64,000 bases of DNA from Marinomonas pollencensis (GCF_003387375.1 NZ_QUNG01000010.1:1-64000); one strand, 5' to 3'; shown: positions 26,932 to 35,675, counted from the first letter of the stretch. Program-made: numbers and translations. The notes: a model not told the origin generated them from the sequence alone.

Positions 26932-27819
26932 ATGGATATCCTGAAGTCTATACAGACCTTTCAACAGGTCGTTGAAGACAAGAGCTTCAGCAAAGCTGCT
27001 GAGCAATTAAATCTTGTGCCATCAGCGGTGAGCCGACAAATTACAGAGTTGGAAAGCTGGTTGGGTGTACGCTTGATCAACCGAACCACGCGCTCTTTGC
27101 ACCTGACAGATGAAGGTAGAACTTATTTGTCAAAAATGACGGCGATCTCAAGACAGGTGAATGACCTAAAAGAGCTGAATTCAGTCGATGAACGATTAAC
27201 AGGGCACGTAAAGATTTCAGCGCCAATCATGCTAGGCCAGCAACATGTTCCTCAAATCATTTCATCCTTTAACAAGCAACACCCTGATGTAAAAATTTCA
27301 TTAGTACTGATGAACCGAATGGTAGATATTATCGAGGAAGGTTTTGATATGGCTATCCGTGGCGGAAAATTATCAGACTCCAACTTTCATGCACGCATGT
27401 TAGGTGAGGTTTCATTTAAAACGGTTGCCAGCGAAGCTTATTTGAAAAGAAGTGCAATTTTGGACACGCCCTCTGCGCTTAGTGAACACAACTGCCTTGT
27501 CAATATGGCGACAGCCACTCCGAGACGCTGGACATATAAGGTTAATGGAAAACAAAAATCGTTTAAAATCAAAGGTAGTCTGGAAGCTAATGATTCCTTA
27601 TGTATTTTAGCATTAGCAAGAGAAGGCATGGGTGTAGCGATGCTGCCAGAGCAATATGTAAAAATGGATTTAGCAACGAATAACTTAACTGAGGTTTTAA
27701 GTGAATTTGCCACAGAGCCATTACCCGTAAGCATTATATACCCTTCAAGTAAACTCATGAGTAAAACATCAAGGGCTTTGATTGATTATTTCGTCAGTGC
27801 TTTTAATGAAATTGATTAA
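26932..27819 (+). CDS. LysR-family regulator of the redox block
   Basis: 295 residues. The N-terminal winged helix contains SFSKAAEQLNLVPSAVSRQITELE, and the effector domain starts near residue 90 (GHVKISAPIMLGQQHV), in the AaeR/DmlR-like subgroup. It is divergent from the SDR gene and so probably controls the redox operon. Its stop codon is 2 bases before an attC-like site, as if gene and site formed the end of a cassette. Confidence 0.9.
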   Translation: MDILKSIQTFQQVVEDKSFSKAAEQLNLVPSAVSRQITELESWLGVRLINRTTRSLHLTDEGRTYLSKMTAISRQVNDLKELNSVDERLTGHVKISAPIMLGQQHVPQIISSFNKQHPDVKISLVLMNRMVDIIEEGFDMAIRGGKLSDSNFHARMLGEVSFKTVASEAYLKRSAILDTPSALSEHNCLVNMATATPRRWTYKVNGKQKSFKIKGSLEANDSLCILALAREGMGVAMLPEQYVKMDLATNNLTEVLSEFATEPLPVSIIYPSSKLMSKTSRALIDYFVSAFNEID

Positions 27820-27820
27820 G

Positions 27821-27891
27821 TGCTAACGCTAAGCTCACCTGCCGTTATGGAGCGCAGCGGAATAGCTGTCAGGTGGAGCGTTTTGTTAGCC
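27821..27891 (+). other. attC site following lysR (71 bp)
   Basis: TGCTAAC ... GTTAGCC ends with a long imperfect inverted repeat between them (GCTCACCTG pairing with CAGGTGGAGC) and a GAGCGCAGCG apex. This is the pattern of the array's attC sites. It lies directly after the lysR stop, about 2.7 kb outside the main array. Confidence 0.65.
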
Positions 27892-28156
27892 TCACACTTC
27901 CACTATTCAGTTAGGCTCGAACTCTCGTAATAACTGTCTTAGCAGTTCATTCAGCCGCGCCCGCTGCTTTGAGAAAAAGAAGTCAGATCCTGAGGGATCC
28001 ATATTTAGGAAAACGAGCCATATCAGTAAATTTAAAAATCACAGCGAAGCAATGGCGAGAAGGAATCATACAACGTACAAAAACACTGAGTGAAGCATCG
28101 AGTATCTTGACGTGAAATTCATGGGGTTTCCTCAGGGTCAGCCCCCAATTATCCTT
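27892..28156. other. Intergenic stretch
   Basis: No gene was recognised between the attC-like site and repeat copy B. A short palindrome, GGATCC within TCCTGAGGGATCC, was the only structure noticed. Confidence 0.3.
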
Positions 28157-28566
28157 CAAATCCTACAAACCATATACGGTATTGCCGGATCTCATCAAGT
28201 GAACTAGATAAAGCGAATGGGGCGTTAAAAACGATTAAGTTGAGAGGTGATTTAGAAAGAAACAGACCAGAGTTGGTTTGATTAAACTCTGATCTGACTT
28301 AACTGATCAAGAAAGCGCTAGAAGCCGTGGAAATACTGGGCTCTTTAGGTGCCTGTCCAGTCAGTTGCTACTTTCTTCCCCATTGTTTTGCAGCCTACAA
28401 ATATTTTTTGCTCTTTGCAGTCCTTAAATACATTTCCACGGCTTTTAAACATGCCTGTCTTAGAATGCCCTTGATAGATGTAACGCCAGAAATTTTAAAG
28501 GGGAATGAGCCCTTAGTCCAAAAAAGCCCGCTATGACTGGGTGTTAAAGGTGGGTGGCACTTTAAT
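28157..28566 (+). repeat. Direct repeat, copy B (about 410 bp)
   Basis: Shares its left 210 bases (CAAATCCTAC through CTGTCCAGTCAGTTGCT) and its right 40 bases (GCCCGCTATGACTGG to GGTGGGTGGCACTTTAAT) with copy A. The interior (28371-28520) is different. With copy A it brackets the redox block, and its right end recurs as copy C after the AbiE pair. Confidence 0.8.
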
Positions 28567-28586
28567 TCTTTCAAATATCAGCCCTG

Positions 28587-28630
28587 AAATTGTCGTATTT
28601 TTGCATTTGTAAATTGTCGTATTTTTGCAT
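28587..28630 (+). promoter_or_regulatory. Two 20-bp direct repeats upstream of the AbiE pair
   Basis: AAATTGTCGTATTTTTGCAT occurs at 28587-28606 and again, identical, at 28611-28630. A TATATAAC -10-like element follows and then the ATG at 28661. The position overlapping the promoter suggests an autoregulatory operator for the antitoxin (inference; AbiEi proteins are known to bind repeats in their own promoter). Confidence 0.65.
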
Positions 28631-28660
28631 ACTATATAACCAATAAATACGGGGGCTAAG

Positions 28661-29065
28661 ATGACAATTCAAGACAGGATAAAAACAAGAGTAAAACGCT
28701 CTAAGCGCTCTGTCTTTCTGCGCTCTGATTTTAAAGACATTGCCGAATACGACCAAGTCGGACGTGGCCTTAGAAACCTTGTTAAAGACGGCTTATTAAT
28801 GAAAATTGGTTATGGTCTTTACACCCGAATCAGACAAAATAGAATCACAGGGAAACCTATGCCTGACAATACTTCTGGCGCAGATGGTGTATTAATTGAA
28901 GCGATGGAAAGGCTTGGTGTCGATTACAAACTAGATAACCTATCCAGTTTGAATATCTCTGGGGAAAGTACTCAAATTCCAGCCAACATCAAAATAATTC
29001 TCAACAACCCGCGCTTTACCCGTAAAATTTCGATAGGAAAACAGGGCATCAATGACGATCGATAG
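28661..29065 (+). CDS. AbiEi-type antitoxin (DUF6088-like)
   Basis: 134 residues. A winged-helix start (RVKRSKRSVFLRSDFKDIAEYDQVGRGLRNLVKDGLL) is followed by a short C-terminal part, the layout of DUF6088/AbiEi-like antitoxins that repress their own promoter. The ribosome site is GGGGG. The last 14 bases overlap the start of the nucleotidyltransferase toxin gene, so the two are translationally coupled as in type IV AbiE systems. Confidence 0.8.
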   Translation: MTIQDRIKTRVKRSKRSVFLRSDFKDIAEYDQVGRGLRNLVKDGLLMKIGYGLYTRIRQNRITGKPMPDNTSGADGVLIEAMERLGVDYKLDNLSSLNISGESTQIPANIKIILNNPRFTRKISIGKQGINDDR

Positions 29066-29975
29066 CTCACTTTTTGTTGATGTTGCCGACGCCATTGGTC
29101 TTGGTAATCCCGCCATTGTCGAAAAAGATTACTACGTTGTTCAGCTACTACACCTTATTTCTTCCATTGAACTGGAATATCATCAGATTGTTTTTTCTGG
29201 CGGTACTGCATTGGCTAAATCGACAGTCAAAACCTATCGAATGTCTGAAGACATTGACTTGAAGCTAATACCAAAACAATCGTTTTCACATCAGTCATCA
29301 CAAAATGCCAGAAGAAGTGCTCGTAAAGACGTGAAGAGTCTTATTGAGTCTTTGATTGAAAGCTGCGCCCTTTTCTCAATCGAAGGAACACCTACAATTT
29401 CGGACAAATATAGATACTTCGCCTTTGATATCCGCTACCCCCAACAATACCAACAAATTCCCTGTTTGCGCCCCTTTATCAAATTAGAATTTATAGAATC
29501 AGACCTTTTAAGCAAACCAGAAACTAGATCGATTCAATCCATCTTCGCCGAAGTAACGCAATCCGGTATTGAAATTGACGAGTTTCCTTGTTCTGCCATC
29601 ATTGATACTCAAGCAGAAAAGCTCCTATCAATGATACGAAGAACAGCCAGTGTCGCTAGAAACATCGAACGGACAGATGACGAGACACTCATTAGGCACA
29701 TCTACGACACCTATCACATCCAACTTACCCAACCCTCAAGCACCGACCAGCTCAGTTCATTAGTCGCAAAAGCAATCAAAATAGATGTCGAACGTTATGG
29801 AAACCAACACCAACGATTGATTGATGACAGAAAATTTTCTGAACGCTACAACAACTACGTCAGTCCCATGGTCTACGCAGAACCCCCCGTTTCATGGGAA
29901 GACGCACTCACCGTATTTTCAACGCTCACAAACCAAGTGCTAGATCATATTGAAGCGAACTCTTTGATAATTTAG
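29052..29975 (+). CDS. AbiEii/AbiGii-family nucleotidyltransferase toxin
   Basis: 307 residues. The nucleotidyltransferase motif is intact: FSGGTALAKSTVKTYRMS then EDIDLKL (about 49-73), giving the catalytic GG/S...DxD. Further acidic and RR motifs follow. Related AbiEii toxins transfer nucleotides to tRNA or other targets and cause bacteriostasis during phage infection. It forms a bicistronic toxin-antitoxin and abortive-infection pair with the gene before it. It is flanked by repeat copies B and C. Confidence 0.85.
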   Translation: MTIDSSLFVDVADAIGLGNPAIVEKDYYVVQLLHLISSIELEYHQIVFSGGTALAKSTVKTYRMSEDIDLKLIPKQSFSHQSSQNARRSARKDVKSLIESLIESCALFSIEGTPTISDKYRYFAFDIRYPQQYQQIPCLRPFIKLEFIESDLLSKPETRSIQSIFAEVTQSGIEIDEFPCSAIIDTQAEKLLSMIRRTASVARNIERTDDETLIRHIYDTYHIQLTQPSSTDQLSSLVAKAIKIDVERYGNQHQRLIDDRKFSERYNNYVSPMVYAEPPVSWEDALTVFSTLTNQVLDHIEANSLII

Positions 29976-30095
29976 GAATGTTCGGTTGGTTGGCCTACTG
30001 AATAACAGACGAGGAGTCATCATCCATATTCAAAACCTTTTAATCGCAGAACATTTAGTCGTTAATAGCTCTTTAGAATTTTAAAGAAAATGCTT

Positions 30096-30150
30096 CCTTA
30101 GTCCGAAAGGCCCGCTATGACTGGGTTTTAACTGTGGGTGGCACTTTAAT
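30096..30150 (+). repeat. Right end of the direct repeat, copy C
   Basis: CCTTAGTCCGAAAGGCCCGCTATGACTGG and then GTGGGTGGCACTTTAAT match the right ends of copies A and B. The copy abuts, and supplies the stop codon of, the truncated GNAT gene. Confidence 0.7.
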
Positions 30151-30550
30151 GTTCATGATTTAAATAAAGATCAATGTTAAAGCTCTCACATTGCAAATAC
30201 AGTGTTCTTATACCCATGTTTATAGCTTTATTTTTCGCTGATTCTAGCAACGCATGAGCAACTCCCTTGCGCCTATAATCCTGGTTAGTGAACACGCCAC
30301 CTACCCAATATTCATATTCCGGATAGTTCTTGTTTTCGCGAATCTTTAGTTCGATGACACCAATAAGTTCACTATCAAGGTGGGCAACTAGCGACAAAGG
30401 GATCGAGTTTCGATTAACTGATTTCTCGATAACTTTTTCGAGTACTTTTTCTTCGGTGACATTTGGAGCAACCCTAGCCCACTCATCGTAGTACCACTTA
30501 GCTATTTTAGGAGCTTCATACGAATGATCCGCTAATAGTGAAATTTTCAT
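30146..30550 (-). pseudogene. GNAT acetyltransferase, 3' end lost
   Basis: 134 residues from the ATG at 30550 (GAGG 5 bases upstream). The GNAT fold is clear: LIGVIELKI, then the acetyl-CoA loop DYRRKGVAHALLESA and LYLQCESFN. The protein stops after DLYLNHEH, where the family continues with another 20 residues (YxxxGF). The stop is provided by the ATTAAAGTGCC end of repeat copy C, so the repeat has replaced the 3' end and the cassette's own attC. It is the last cassette of the array and is probably non-functional. Confidence 0.75.
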
Positions 30551-30564
30551 GTTTCCTCTTAACC

Positions 30565-30620
30565 ACATAACGCCTCAATAAGGGGTGCCGTAGGCGTCCC
30601 TCTTGATTGACTTGTTAAAC
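30565..30620 (-). other. attC site 1 (56 bp)
   Basis: ACATAAC at the left and GTTAAAC at the right enclose an inverted repeat (CGCCTCAATAAGGG against CCCTCTTGATTGACTTG). It ends the two-gene cassette to its right. Confidence 0.8.
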
Positions 30621-30635
30621 GTAAATGCACGATGC

Positions 30636-31115
30636 TTAATCTTTGGGGACATTTTCTTTTACCAATGCTATTTCAAAAACCCTAAAGAGTACCGATATTA
30701 TTTCTGCTATTACCACGAAAGACAAAATAACAACCATTATTTCAGCTGTCGTGAAAAGCATGTTCTTTGACGGCATAAGCTGCCATGTAGGATATTGAAG
30801 AAATACTATATCAATATTTCGTAAGTATGGAAGAAATACTGCTAAGAAAGTGCATCCAAGTAAAATATAGGCATCTAGCTTTAACCCTTTTACAAAAGAC
30901 AAAAACCTACCATTACTAGATGCAAATGTTTGAAGCTTTTCGCTTCGTGTAGTTAGCAAGCCGAAGATTATTGATATTGCAGAGATAATGCCACCCAATA
31001 ATGCTCCAAGAACGCCGCTAAGAGCACTTTCTAGAACTTTGTATGATTCATTGGCACTCGATGATAGCAGCAGTGAAACTATAAAAATTGATGAGAAGCC
31101 TATTACATATCTCAC
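30636..31115 (-). CDS. Unknown four-helix membrane protein (second gene of a two-gene cassette)
   Basis: 159 residues, four hydrophobic helices (about 3-20, 29-53, 78-100 and 121-145) with a short charged loop TTRSEKLQ and a charged tail. No family was recognised. Its start lies two bases after the stop of the 280-residue gene with no attC between them, so the two form one cassette and probably one functional unit. A small membrane protein paired with a soluble partner is a common design for phage-defence effectors, but that role is only a hypothesis. Confidence 0.75.
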   Translation of the reverse strand: MRYVIGFSSIFIVSLLLSSSANESYKVLESALSGVLGALLGGIISAISIIFGLLTTRSEKLQTFASSNGRFLSFVKGLKLDAYILLGCTFLAVFLPYLRNIDIVFLQYPTWQLMPSKNMLFTTAEIMVVILSFVVIAEIISVLFRVFEIALVKENVPKD

Positions 31116-31117
31116 TG

Positions 31118-31960
31118 CTATCTCCTGAAAGTATATTGTTCACGAATTACTTCAAGAATATCTTTAACATCGTCTGCAGAGTAACCATCGAGTTCAACCT
31201 CTGAAATATTTCCATCCACTGTTAATATTTTTGCTGTTTTTCTACTCTCAAGTTTCTTTGTTTTCTCATTATCATTTCGTTTCCCCCAGATAGACCAACT
31301 TCCACCACCATCCTTAGCCCAATCAACGAGTATGTTTACCCATTTTGAATTTCTTAGATTAAGAAAACCATCTTTGTTCTTGAATACAGGCTTAAACTCA
31401 GATGCATTGGTTTCATTGGATATGTCTTTCAGAAAACCACCCAACTCTTCTTTTGTACTACCAAATAAATTGGGAGTAGCCAAATCAAACTCTACTGTAG
31501 TGATATATTGTAACAAATCATATGAGTCCCAAAAACTATTATCAGTCAGTTTTGGGAAAATATGGGCTCTTAGCTTCTGTTCAGCAAGGTAAATATTGTT
31601 GCCTATCTGATCGAAAGCTTTAGCTGCAGATTTAGCACTAGAAAAAACATTAGTTTTTCTTTCTACCAAAATGACTTGCTCATACCTATCCCAAATCCAT
31701 AATACTGGAGGAAAATTATCTTCTTGGTGTGATTTAAACTCTCGATCGTGCAAATGCACTTCTGACTTCTTCGAAACGACTCCAGCCATTACTCCTGAAT
31801 CAGAATCATAGATTCTAACCTTGAGAGAGTAGCTTTCAAAAAGTTCAGATGATGAATCTAATGCCTTTTCAAAATGTCGAATATCTCTTTTAAGCTCTTC
31901 TTCTTTGAAGATTTCATCATTTCTTGGAAGTAATGAAACCTGTAGTAGATAAAAATCCAT
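31118..31960 (-). CDS. Unknown 280-residue soluble protein (first gene of a two-gene cassette)
   Basis: No signal peptide or membrane segment. Notable parts are WIWDRYEQVILVERKTNVF (about 88-106), an all-helical middle, and GGGSWSIWGKRNDNEK near residue 220. A short C-terminal beta-helix segment follows (KILTVDGNISEVELDGYSA). No catalytic motif was recognised. It heads a bicistronic cassette with the four-helix protein, coupled by a two-base gap. The intact frame and tight coupling argue that it is functional. Confidence 0.75.
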   Translation of the reverse strand: MDFYLLQVSLLPRNDEIFKEEELKRDIRHFEKALDSSSELFESYSLKVRIYDSDSGVMAGVVSKKSEVHLHDREFKSHQEDNFPPVLWIWDRYEQVILVERKTNVFSSAKSAAKAFDQIGNNIYLAEQKLRAHIFPKLTDNSFWDSYDLLQYITTVEFDLATPNLFGSTKEELGGFLKDISNETNASEFKPVFKNKDGFLNLRNSKWVNILVDWAKDGGGSWSIWGKRNDNEKTKKLESRKTAKILTVDGNISEVELDGYSADDVKDILEVIREQYTFRR

Positions 31961-31991
31961 TTTTGGATGTTTACTCCCATGTATGTTTTAC

Positions 31992-32063
31992 GTTTAACGC
32001 CGCGTTAAACGGCTGCGCTTTTCGCAGTCCGAGCCGTAGGCGATTTTGAACGCCTTGTTATGA
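31992..32063 (-). other. attC site 2 (72 bp)
   Basis: GTTTAAC (fits RYYYAAC) and GTTATGA flank an inverted repeat with GGCTGCG and CGCAGTCC near the apex. It ends the 331-residue cassette. Confidence 0.8.
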
Positions 32064-32064
32064 A

Positions 32065-33060
32065 TCACTTTTTCGAACTCTTGGACAGATTAGAAATAAT
32101 TTTAGATGTTTCTTGCACAACCTTTGACAAGTGCTCAATTTGGTCAACTGTATCAGCTTTAGATTGTTCGGTTCCAGTTTCCTCGCTTTGATTCAAAGCT
32201 GCTCTAACAAACGACGATAAGGCACCATTCTCGTTTGACAATACTGCACTCTCATACACTATTTGCTGGGTAGATATATTTGTAATTTCCTTTTGATAGT
32301 ATTTTATTTCAGTCAGGTTGGATTTGTACATTTTTAGAAAGAAAAATGAGAAGACCTCAATAAATATAACCACTGTCACCCTAGGTATATAATAAGAAAG
32401 GATACCGGTTAAAGATTCGAGTTTTGCATCTGTTCCTAAAACCATATATGTAAGCAACCCGACTGCAATCGATGTGGTTAGAACACCAATAACCAAATTT
32501 AAATTTGCTCGCCTTGTGAGAGTTTCAATTTCCTTGGACAACCTATCTATCGATTTTCGGTAATTATCCTTGGCCTGTCTCATTTGAGCCGTTGTTAAAG
32601 CTGCACTGGAATATTCTTTTTCTAATTCTGCGGCCAGATCACAGCTTATTGTATTTTTTAATTCATTTATCAACGCCTCTTGCTGCCCTTCTTCCAATTG
32701 AATTTGTGCGTAAGATACTTCCGTAATTTTCCTTTTTAGTTCATCCAAATCCTCTTGGACTATAGAAGAATTAGAGTCTTGCGATTCCCATGATGGCTTC
32801 ATTTTATTTGCCATCCGATCAACTATCGGAACCTTTATGCCACCTTTCAAATAAACCATTAGAAAGTAAGCGGCTCCAGCCGCTATTAAATATGCAGCGA
32901 CTCCTAATACAAACCTGATGTTTAAGTATAATAGTCCTGATATTAATTCAGCGTTAATCCAAACTAGAATGCCAATAATCGTTGGCGTAAAAATAAGTAC
33001 TAATCGAAGTCTGAAACGACGCTCTTCGCTAGACCGATTTTTTTCTATAGTCTCATTCAA
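32065..33060 (-). CDS. Unknown cassette protein: four membrane helices plus coiled coil
   Basis: 331 residues. Two helices lie near the N-terminus (about 20-42 and 46-70), then a long charged coiled-coil-like region (about 95-185). Two more helices follow (190-212 and 228-250), and a polar helical tail rich in E, S and K ends the protein. The family is not recognised. The stop lies a few bases from attC site 2, as usual in this array. The layout would suit a membrane-anchored oligomer, but nothing more can be claimed. Confidence 0.75.
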   Translation of the reverse strand: MNETIEKNRSSEERRFRLRLVLIFTPTIIGILVWINAELISGLLYLNIRFVLGVAAYLIAAGAAYFLMVYLKGGIKVPIVDRMANKMKPSWESQDSNSSIVQEDLDELKRKITEVSYAQIQLEEGQQEALINELKNTISCDLAAELEKEYSSAALTTAQMRQAKDNYRKSIDRLSKEIETLTRRANLNLVIGVLTTSIAVGLLTYMVLGTDAKLESLTGILSYYIPRVTVVIFIEVFSFFFLKMYKSNLTEIKYYQKEITNISTQQIVYESAVLSNENGALSSFVRAALNQSEETGTEQSKADTVDQIEHLSKVVQETSKIISNLSKSSKK

Positions 33061-33078
33061 TCGAGCTCTCCTTTTGAC

Positions 33079-33177
33079 TCATAACGCCTCAATCAGAGGC
33101 AAAAAATAGTTGGTTATAATTAGCGACTCAGGAGCAAAACCAACTGTTTTTTGTCCTGCTGAATTGACTTGTTAGGG
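33079..33177 (-). other. attC site 3 (99 bp)
   Basis: TCATAAC and GTTAGGG flank a long inverted repeat (AAAAAATAGTTGGTT against AACCAACTGTTTTTT). It ends the frameshifted 588-codon cassette. Confidence 0.85.
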
Positions 33178-34945
33178 CTATGGTTTACACAGTATGTGAG
33201 CTTGAACTCCAAAATCTTTACATGAACTTATAAACGTATTTATAAGCCAAATTAACTGCACATAGTGAGGCTTACATTTTTGACCCAAAGCTAATTTGTT
33301 TAATTCACCAGCCAATTTAGCCTTACTCAAAAAAGGTGTTGCAAGTACAATTTTCTTTATAGAGTTAGGGTTTTGATTTACAGCATCTAGAGCTACTTCT
33401 AAATCTTGCCAATTATTGGCACCAGTGACCCTACTAATATTTGTGTTTTCATAATTCTTGTGCCACTCATTATCATATTTATTCTTAAATAGTTGCTTTT
33501 CTGCTTGTGTTCGGCCAATGTTTTTTAATGCTTGAGCAACAACGTCATGAAAAGCACTAGCACCATATGTATCTTTCTTAATAAATTTAGAATGAATAAA
33601 AGAGATAGACGGAATAGCGCTATTGCTATCTATAGCAATATGATCAGCCCATTCGTCATTCATGTCATCACAGATAACAATATTGTGAGAAACACAATAT
33701 TGATCTTCCACTTTCCTAAATAGTGAATTGGCAGGAAACCTAGTTAAATTGACTGTATGCGGTTTCTCTTTTTCGCTAGCTATACCAGTAAAGTTATAAC
33801 TATCATCAAAAATATTAAGTATCGACTGAATGTTATTAACTAAGTGTTTATCTTCAAAACATGACTTTGAATAATATGAATAATTTGGTGAGTCGAAAAC
33901 AGCAGAAAAAGGCTTTTCTTTATTTATATAACTACCTATCGAATAAGTATCAGAACCATTTTCAGTCACGGAAATACTATCAAGGAGTTTATTTCTAATT
34001 GTAATTAGTTTTTTTGAGTATGATACTTTGCCCGATAAAGTGGTTCCTTTCACTTTCATTAAATTACCATCGACTAAAATTGGAGATTTTAATTGATTAA
34101 AAAACCTATTGATTTCTCCCCCATTTAATTGGCTACCATCAGCCTTAGTTAAAACAGCTACACCATTTAAAAACTTATTTTCTATTTCAGTCAAATCTAT
34201 CAGAATAGCCACGATTTTATGACCTAAACCTATAATATCCTTTAAGCAAATCGGAGAAGCAAAATTACGAAGAAACTCACTTTGATTGGTGGTTGCCTTG
34301 ATTTCCTCTTTAATCTCAACAACCCAGTCGACTAATCCATCAAATGCAGATTTTTTATCTCTATGACTAACTCTAGAAGTACTTGGTGTTAGTGTGTATG
34401 AGTCTGCTCCAACTTTCATTCTGAAGTTGCTTGGAATTGATCGGCTAGATGAATTAGATGAGACAATACCATTCAAACTTTTAGCTTCTAATGAACGGGA
34501 TCTAATTACCGCATTTGATATGCTCATATTTTTCATGGTAACTCTTTCATACTCAGGTTTTTTATCACCATGAAAATGACAGAATTTTTCATAATCAAAC
34601 TCATCTATAAAAGAAGAAAAAATTTTCTCAGGTGAATCTACATATTTCTTCAAAATAGCTAAGGCGTCATCACACTCTATTAATAACAAATAAGCGTACT
34701 TTTGTTCTTTAATCGAAGTGCCTTCTAAAAACGAGGGCTCTGCTTCTATCTTATATGAAACAATAGAATATATAACTTGATTACCCAATGCCGTTGTATG
34801 GTTTTTTTTTATGGTCGTTTAAAAGGTAATTTCCCACACGCTCTTGAGAGATCTCTTTAAATGTATCTTCGATAGATTTTTTGGTAAGTGCTTTATTCAG
34901 CTTATAAAACTGAACATTCTTGCTTAGACTTAAGTCGTTAATCAT
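33178..34945 (-). CDS. Large unknown cassette protein, interrupted at an A9 run
   Basis: The long frame (33178-34788) has only a TTG start and no ribosome site. Upstream, an ATG at 34945 opens a frame, MINDLSLSKNVQFYKL and on, that runs into a nine-A tract (34802-34810, T on the plus strand). Dropping one A joins both frames into 588 residues. Thus the gene has a frameshift in a homopolymer: mutation, sequencing error or programmed slippage. The C-terminal part (VICDDMNDEWADHIAID, SFIHSKF, ISRVTG) faintly recalls DUF6119/TIGR04141 proteins of unknown function. That link is weak. Confidence 0.65.
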
Positions 34946-34987
34946 TTTACTAAAATCCTTCTATGTATGACTAAACTAGCGAAACAG

Positions 34988-35044
34988 CCCTAACAATTAA
35001 GGGTTATACGGCAGCGTAGCTGCGGCTATAACCCACTGTTGAAC
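34988..35044 (-). other. attC site 4 (57 bp)
   Basis: CCCTAAC and GTTGAAC (fits GTTRRRY) flank AAGGGTTATA / TATAACCCACT. It is identical in its core to sites 14 and 17. It ends the first SIR2-remnant cassette. Confidence 0.8.
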
Positions 35045-35453
35045 GGCTGCGTGCTATATAGGGGATTTGCTTTTTTCATGGTGGGACGTCCCTGTTAAAT
35101 AACTCGCTTAATACCAAAGATTGTTTGGACTATGCCGCTTCAGATCGTCTTTGATCGCCGCTATGTTGGTTCTTTACGTGCCCTTTTGTAGCGTGATTTG
35201 ACCAGATAGGCAAGTGATTACCTTAGACCTTATGACCTGATCTGTTTTTATTCTCTGATCTCGCTAACGCTAACTGCCATTGTCCAATGACAGCATGATG
35301 CGAACCCGCTCTATCTCCTTACTCGCAGATACATCGCCAAGATACATCACAGTACTTTCGCCACAAGCAGGGCAGGATTTATCAGGACCAGGATTTATCA
35401 GGACAGGCATGCTAAGAACACCGAAAACACTGGGGACTTAAGGTGCCTGTCCC
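35045..35453 (-). repeat. Cassette-borne repeat element, copy 1
   Basis: About 410 bases shared with 42513-42904 and 44627-45005. The end towards the SIR2 fragment reads GGGACAGGCACCTTAAG on the minus strand, and a nearby GGACAGGCATGC gives an inverted arrangement. It has no open frame of note. It cuts the SIR2-like gene after about 52 codons. This resembles a non-autonomous (REP/MITE-like) insertion; no transposase is present. Confidence 0.7.
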
Positions 35454-35594
35454 ATTAGAAGCACTATCTGAAAAATTGAAAAGATTTGTATCGATTCTTT
35501 TTAAAACATTTTCGCGAAATGTAGCTGTAAATGGCCAAACAAGCGGCATCCCACACTCTATTGAAGCACCTGCGCCTAGGAAAAATACCAACAC
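35412..35594 (-). pseudogene. SIR2-like N-terminal fragment, copy 1
   Basis: The GTG-started frame encodes VLVFFLGAGASIECGMPLVW and then PFTATFRENVLKR. GAGAS-x4-GxP is the NAD-binding start of SIR2-family domains found in many anti-phage NADases. After about 52 codons it runs into the repeat element (GGGACAGGCACC) and stops. It therefore lacks the catalytic His region and must be non-functional. An almost identical copy lies at 42863-43045. Confidence 0.7.
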
Positions 35595-35614
35595 TCGGTA
35601 TGTACTTCTTGGAA

Positions 35615-35675
35615 ATCTAACGCCAAGCTCAGCGGCGCGCGCTTTTAGCGCGTCCGCTGAAGCTTTTTGTTAGAT
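35615..35675 (-). other. attC site 5 (61 bp)
   Basis: ATCTAAC and GTTAGAT fit both consensus boxes exactly. A GCGCGCGC / GCGCG stem-loop is at the apex. The PD-(D/E)XK gene reads into this site. Confidence 0.85.

Noticed and set aside
28327-28536. 69-codon plus-strand frame inside repeat B
   Set aside because: Spans the repeat end and its variable interior; no conserved counterpart in copy A, so it is not a gene.
28571-30150. CRISPR-like reading of the duplicated AAATTGTCGTATTTTTGCAT
   Set aside because: Only two copies with a 4-base gap; better explained as operator repeats.
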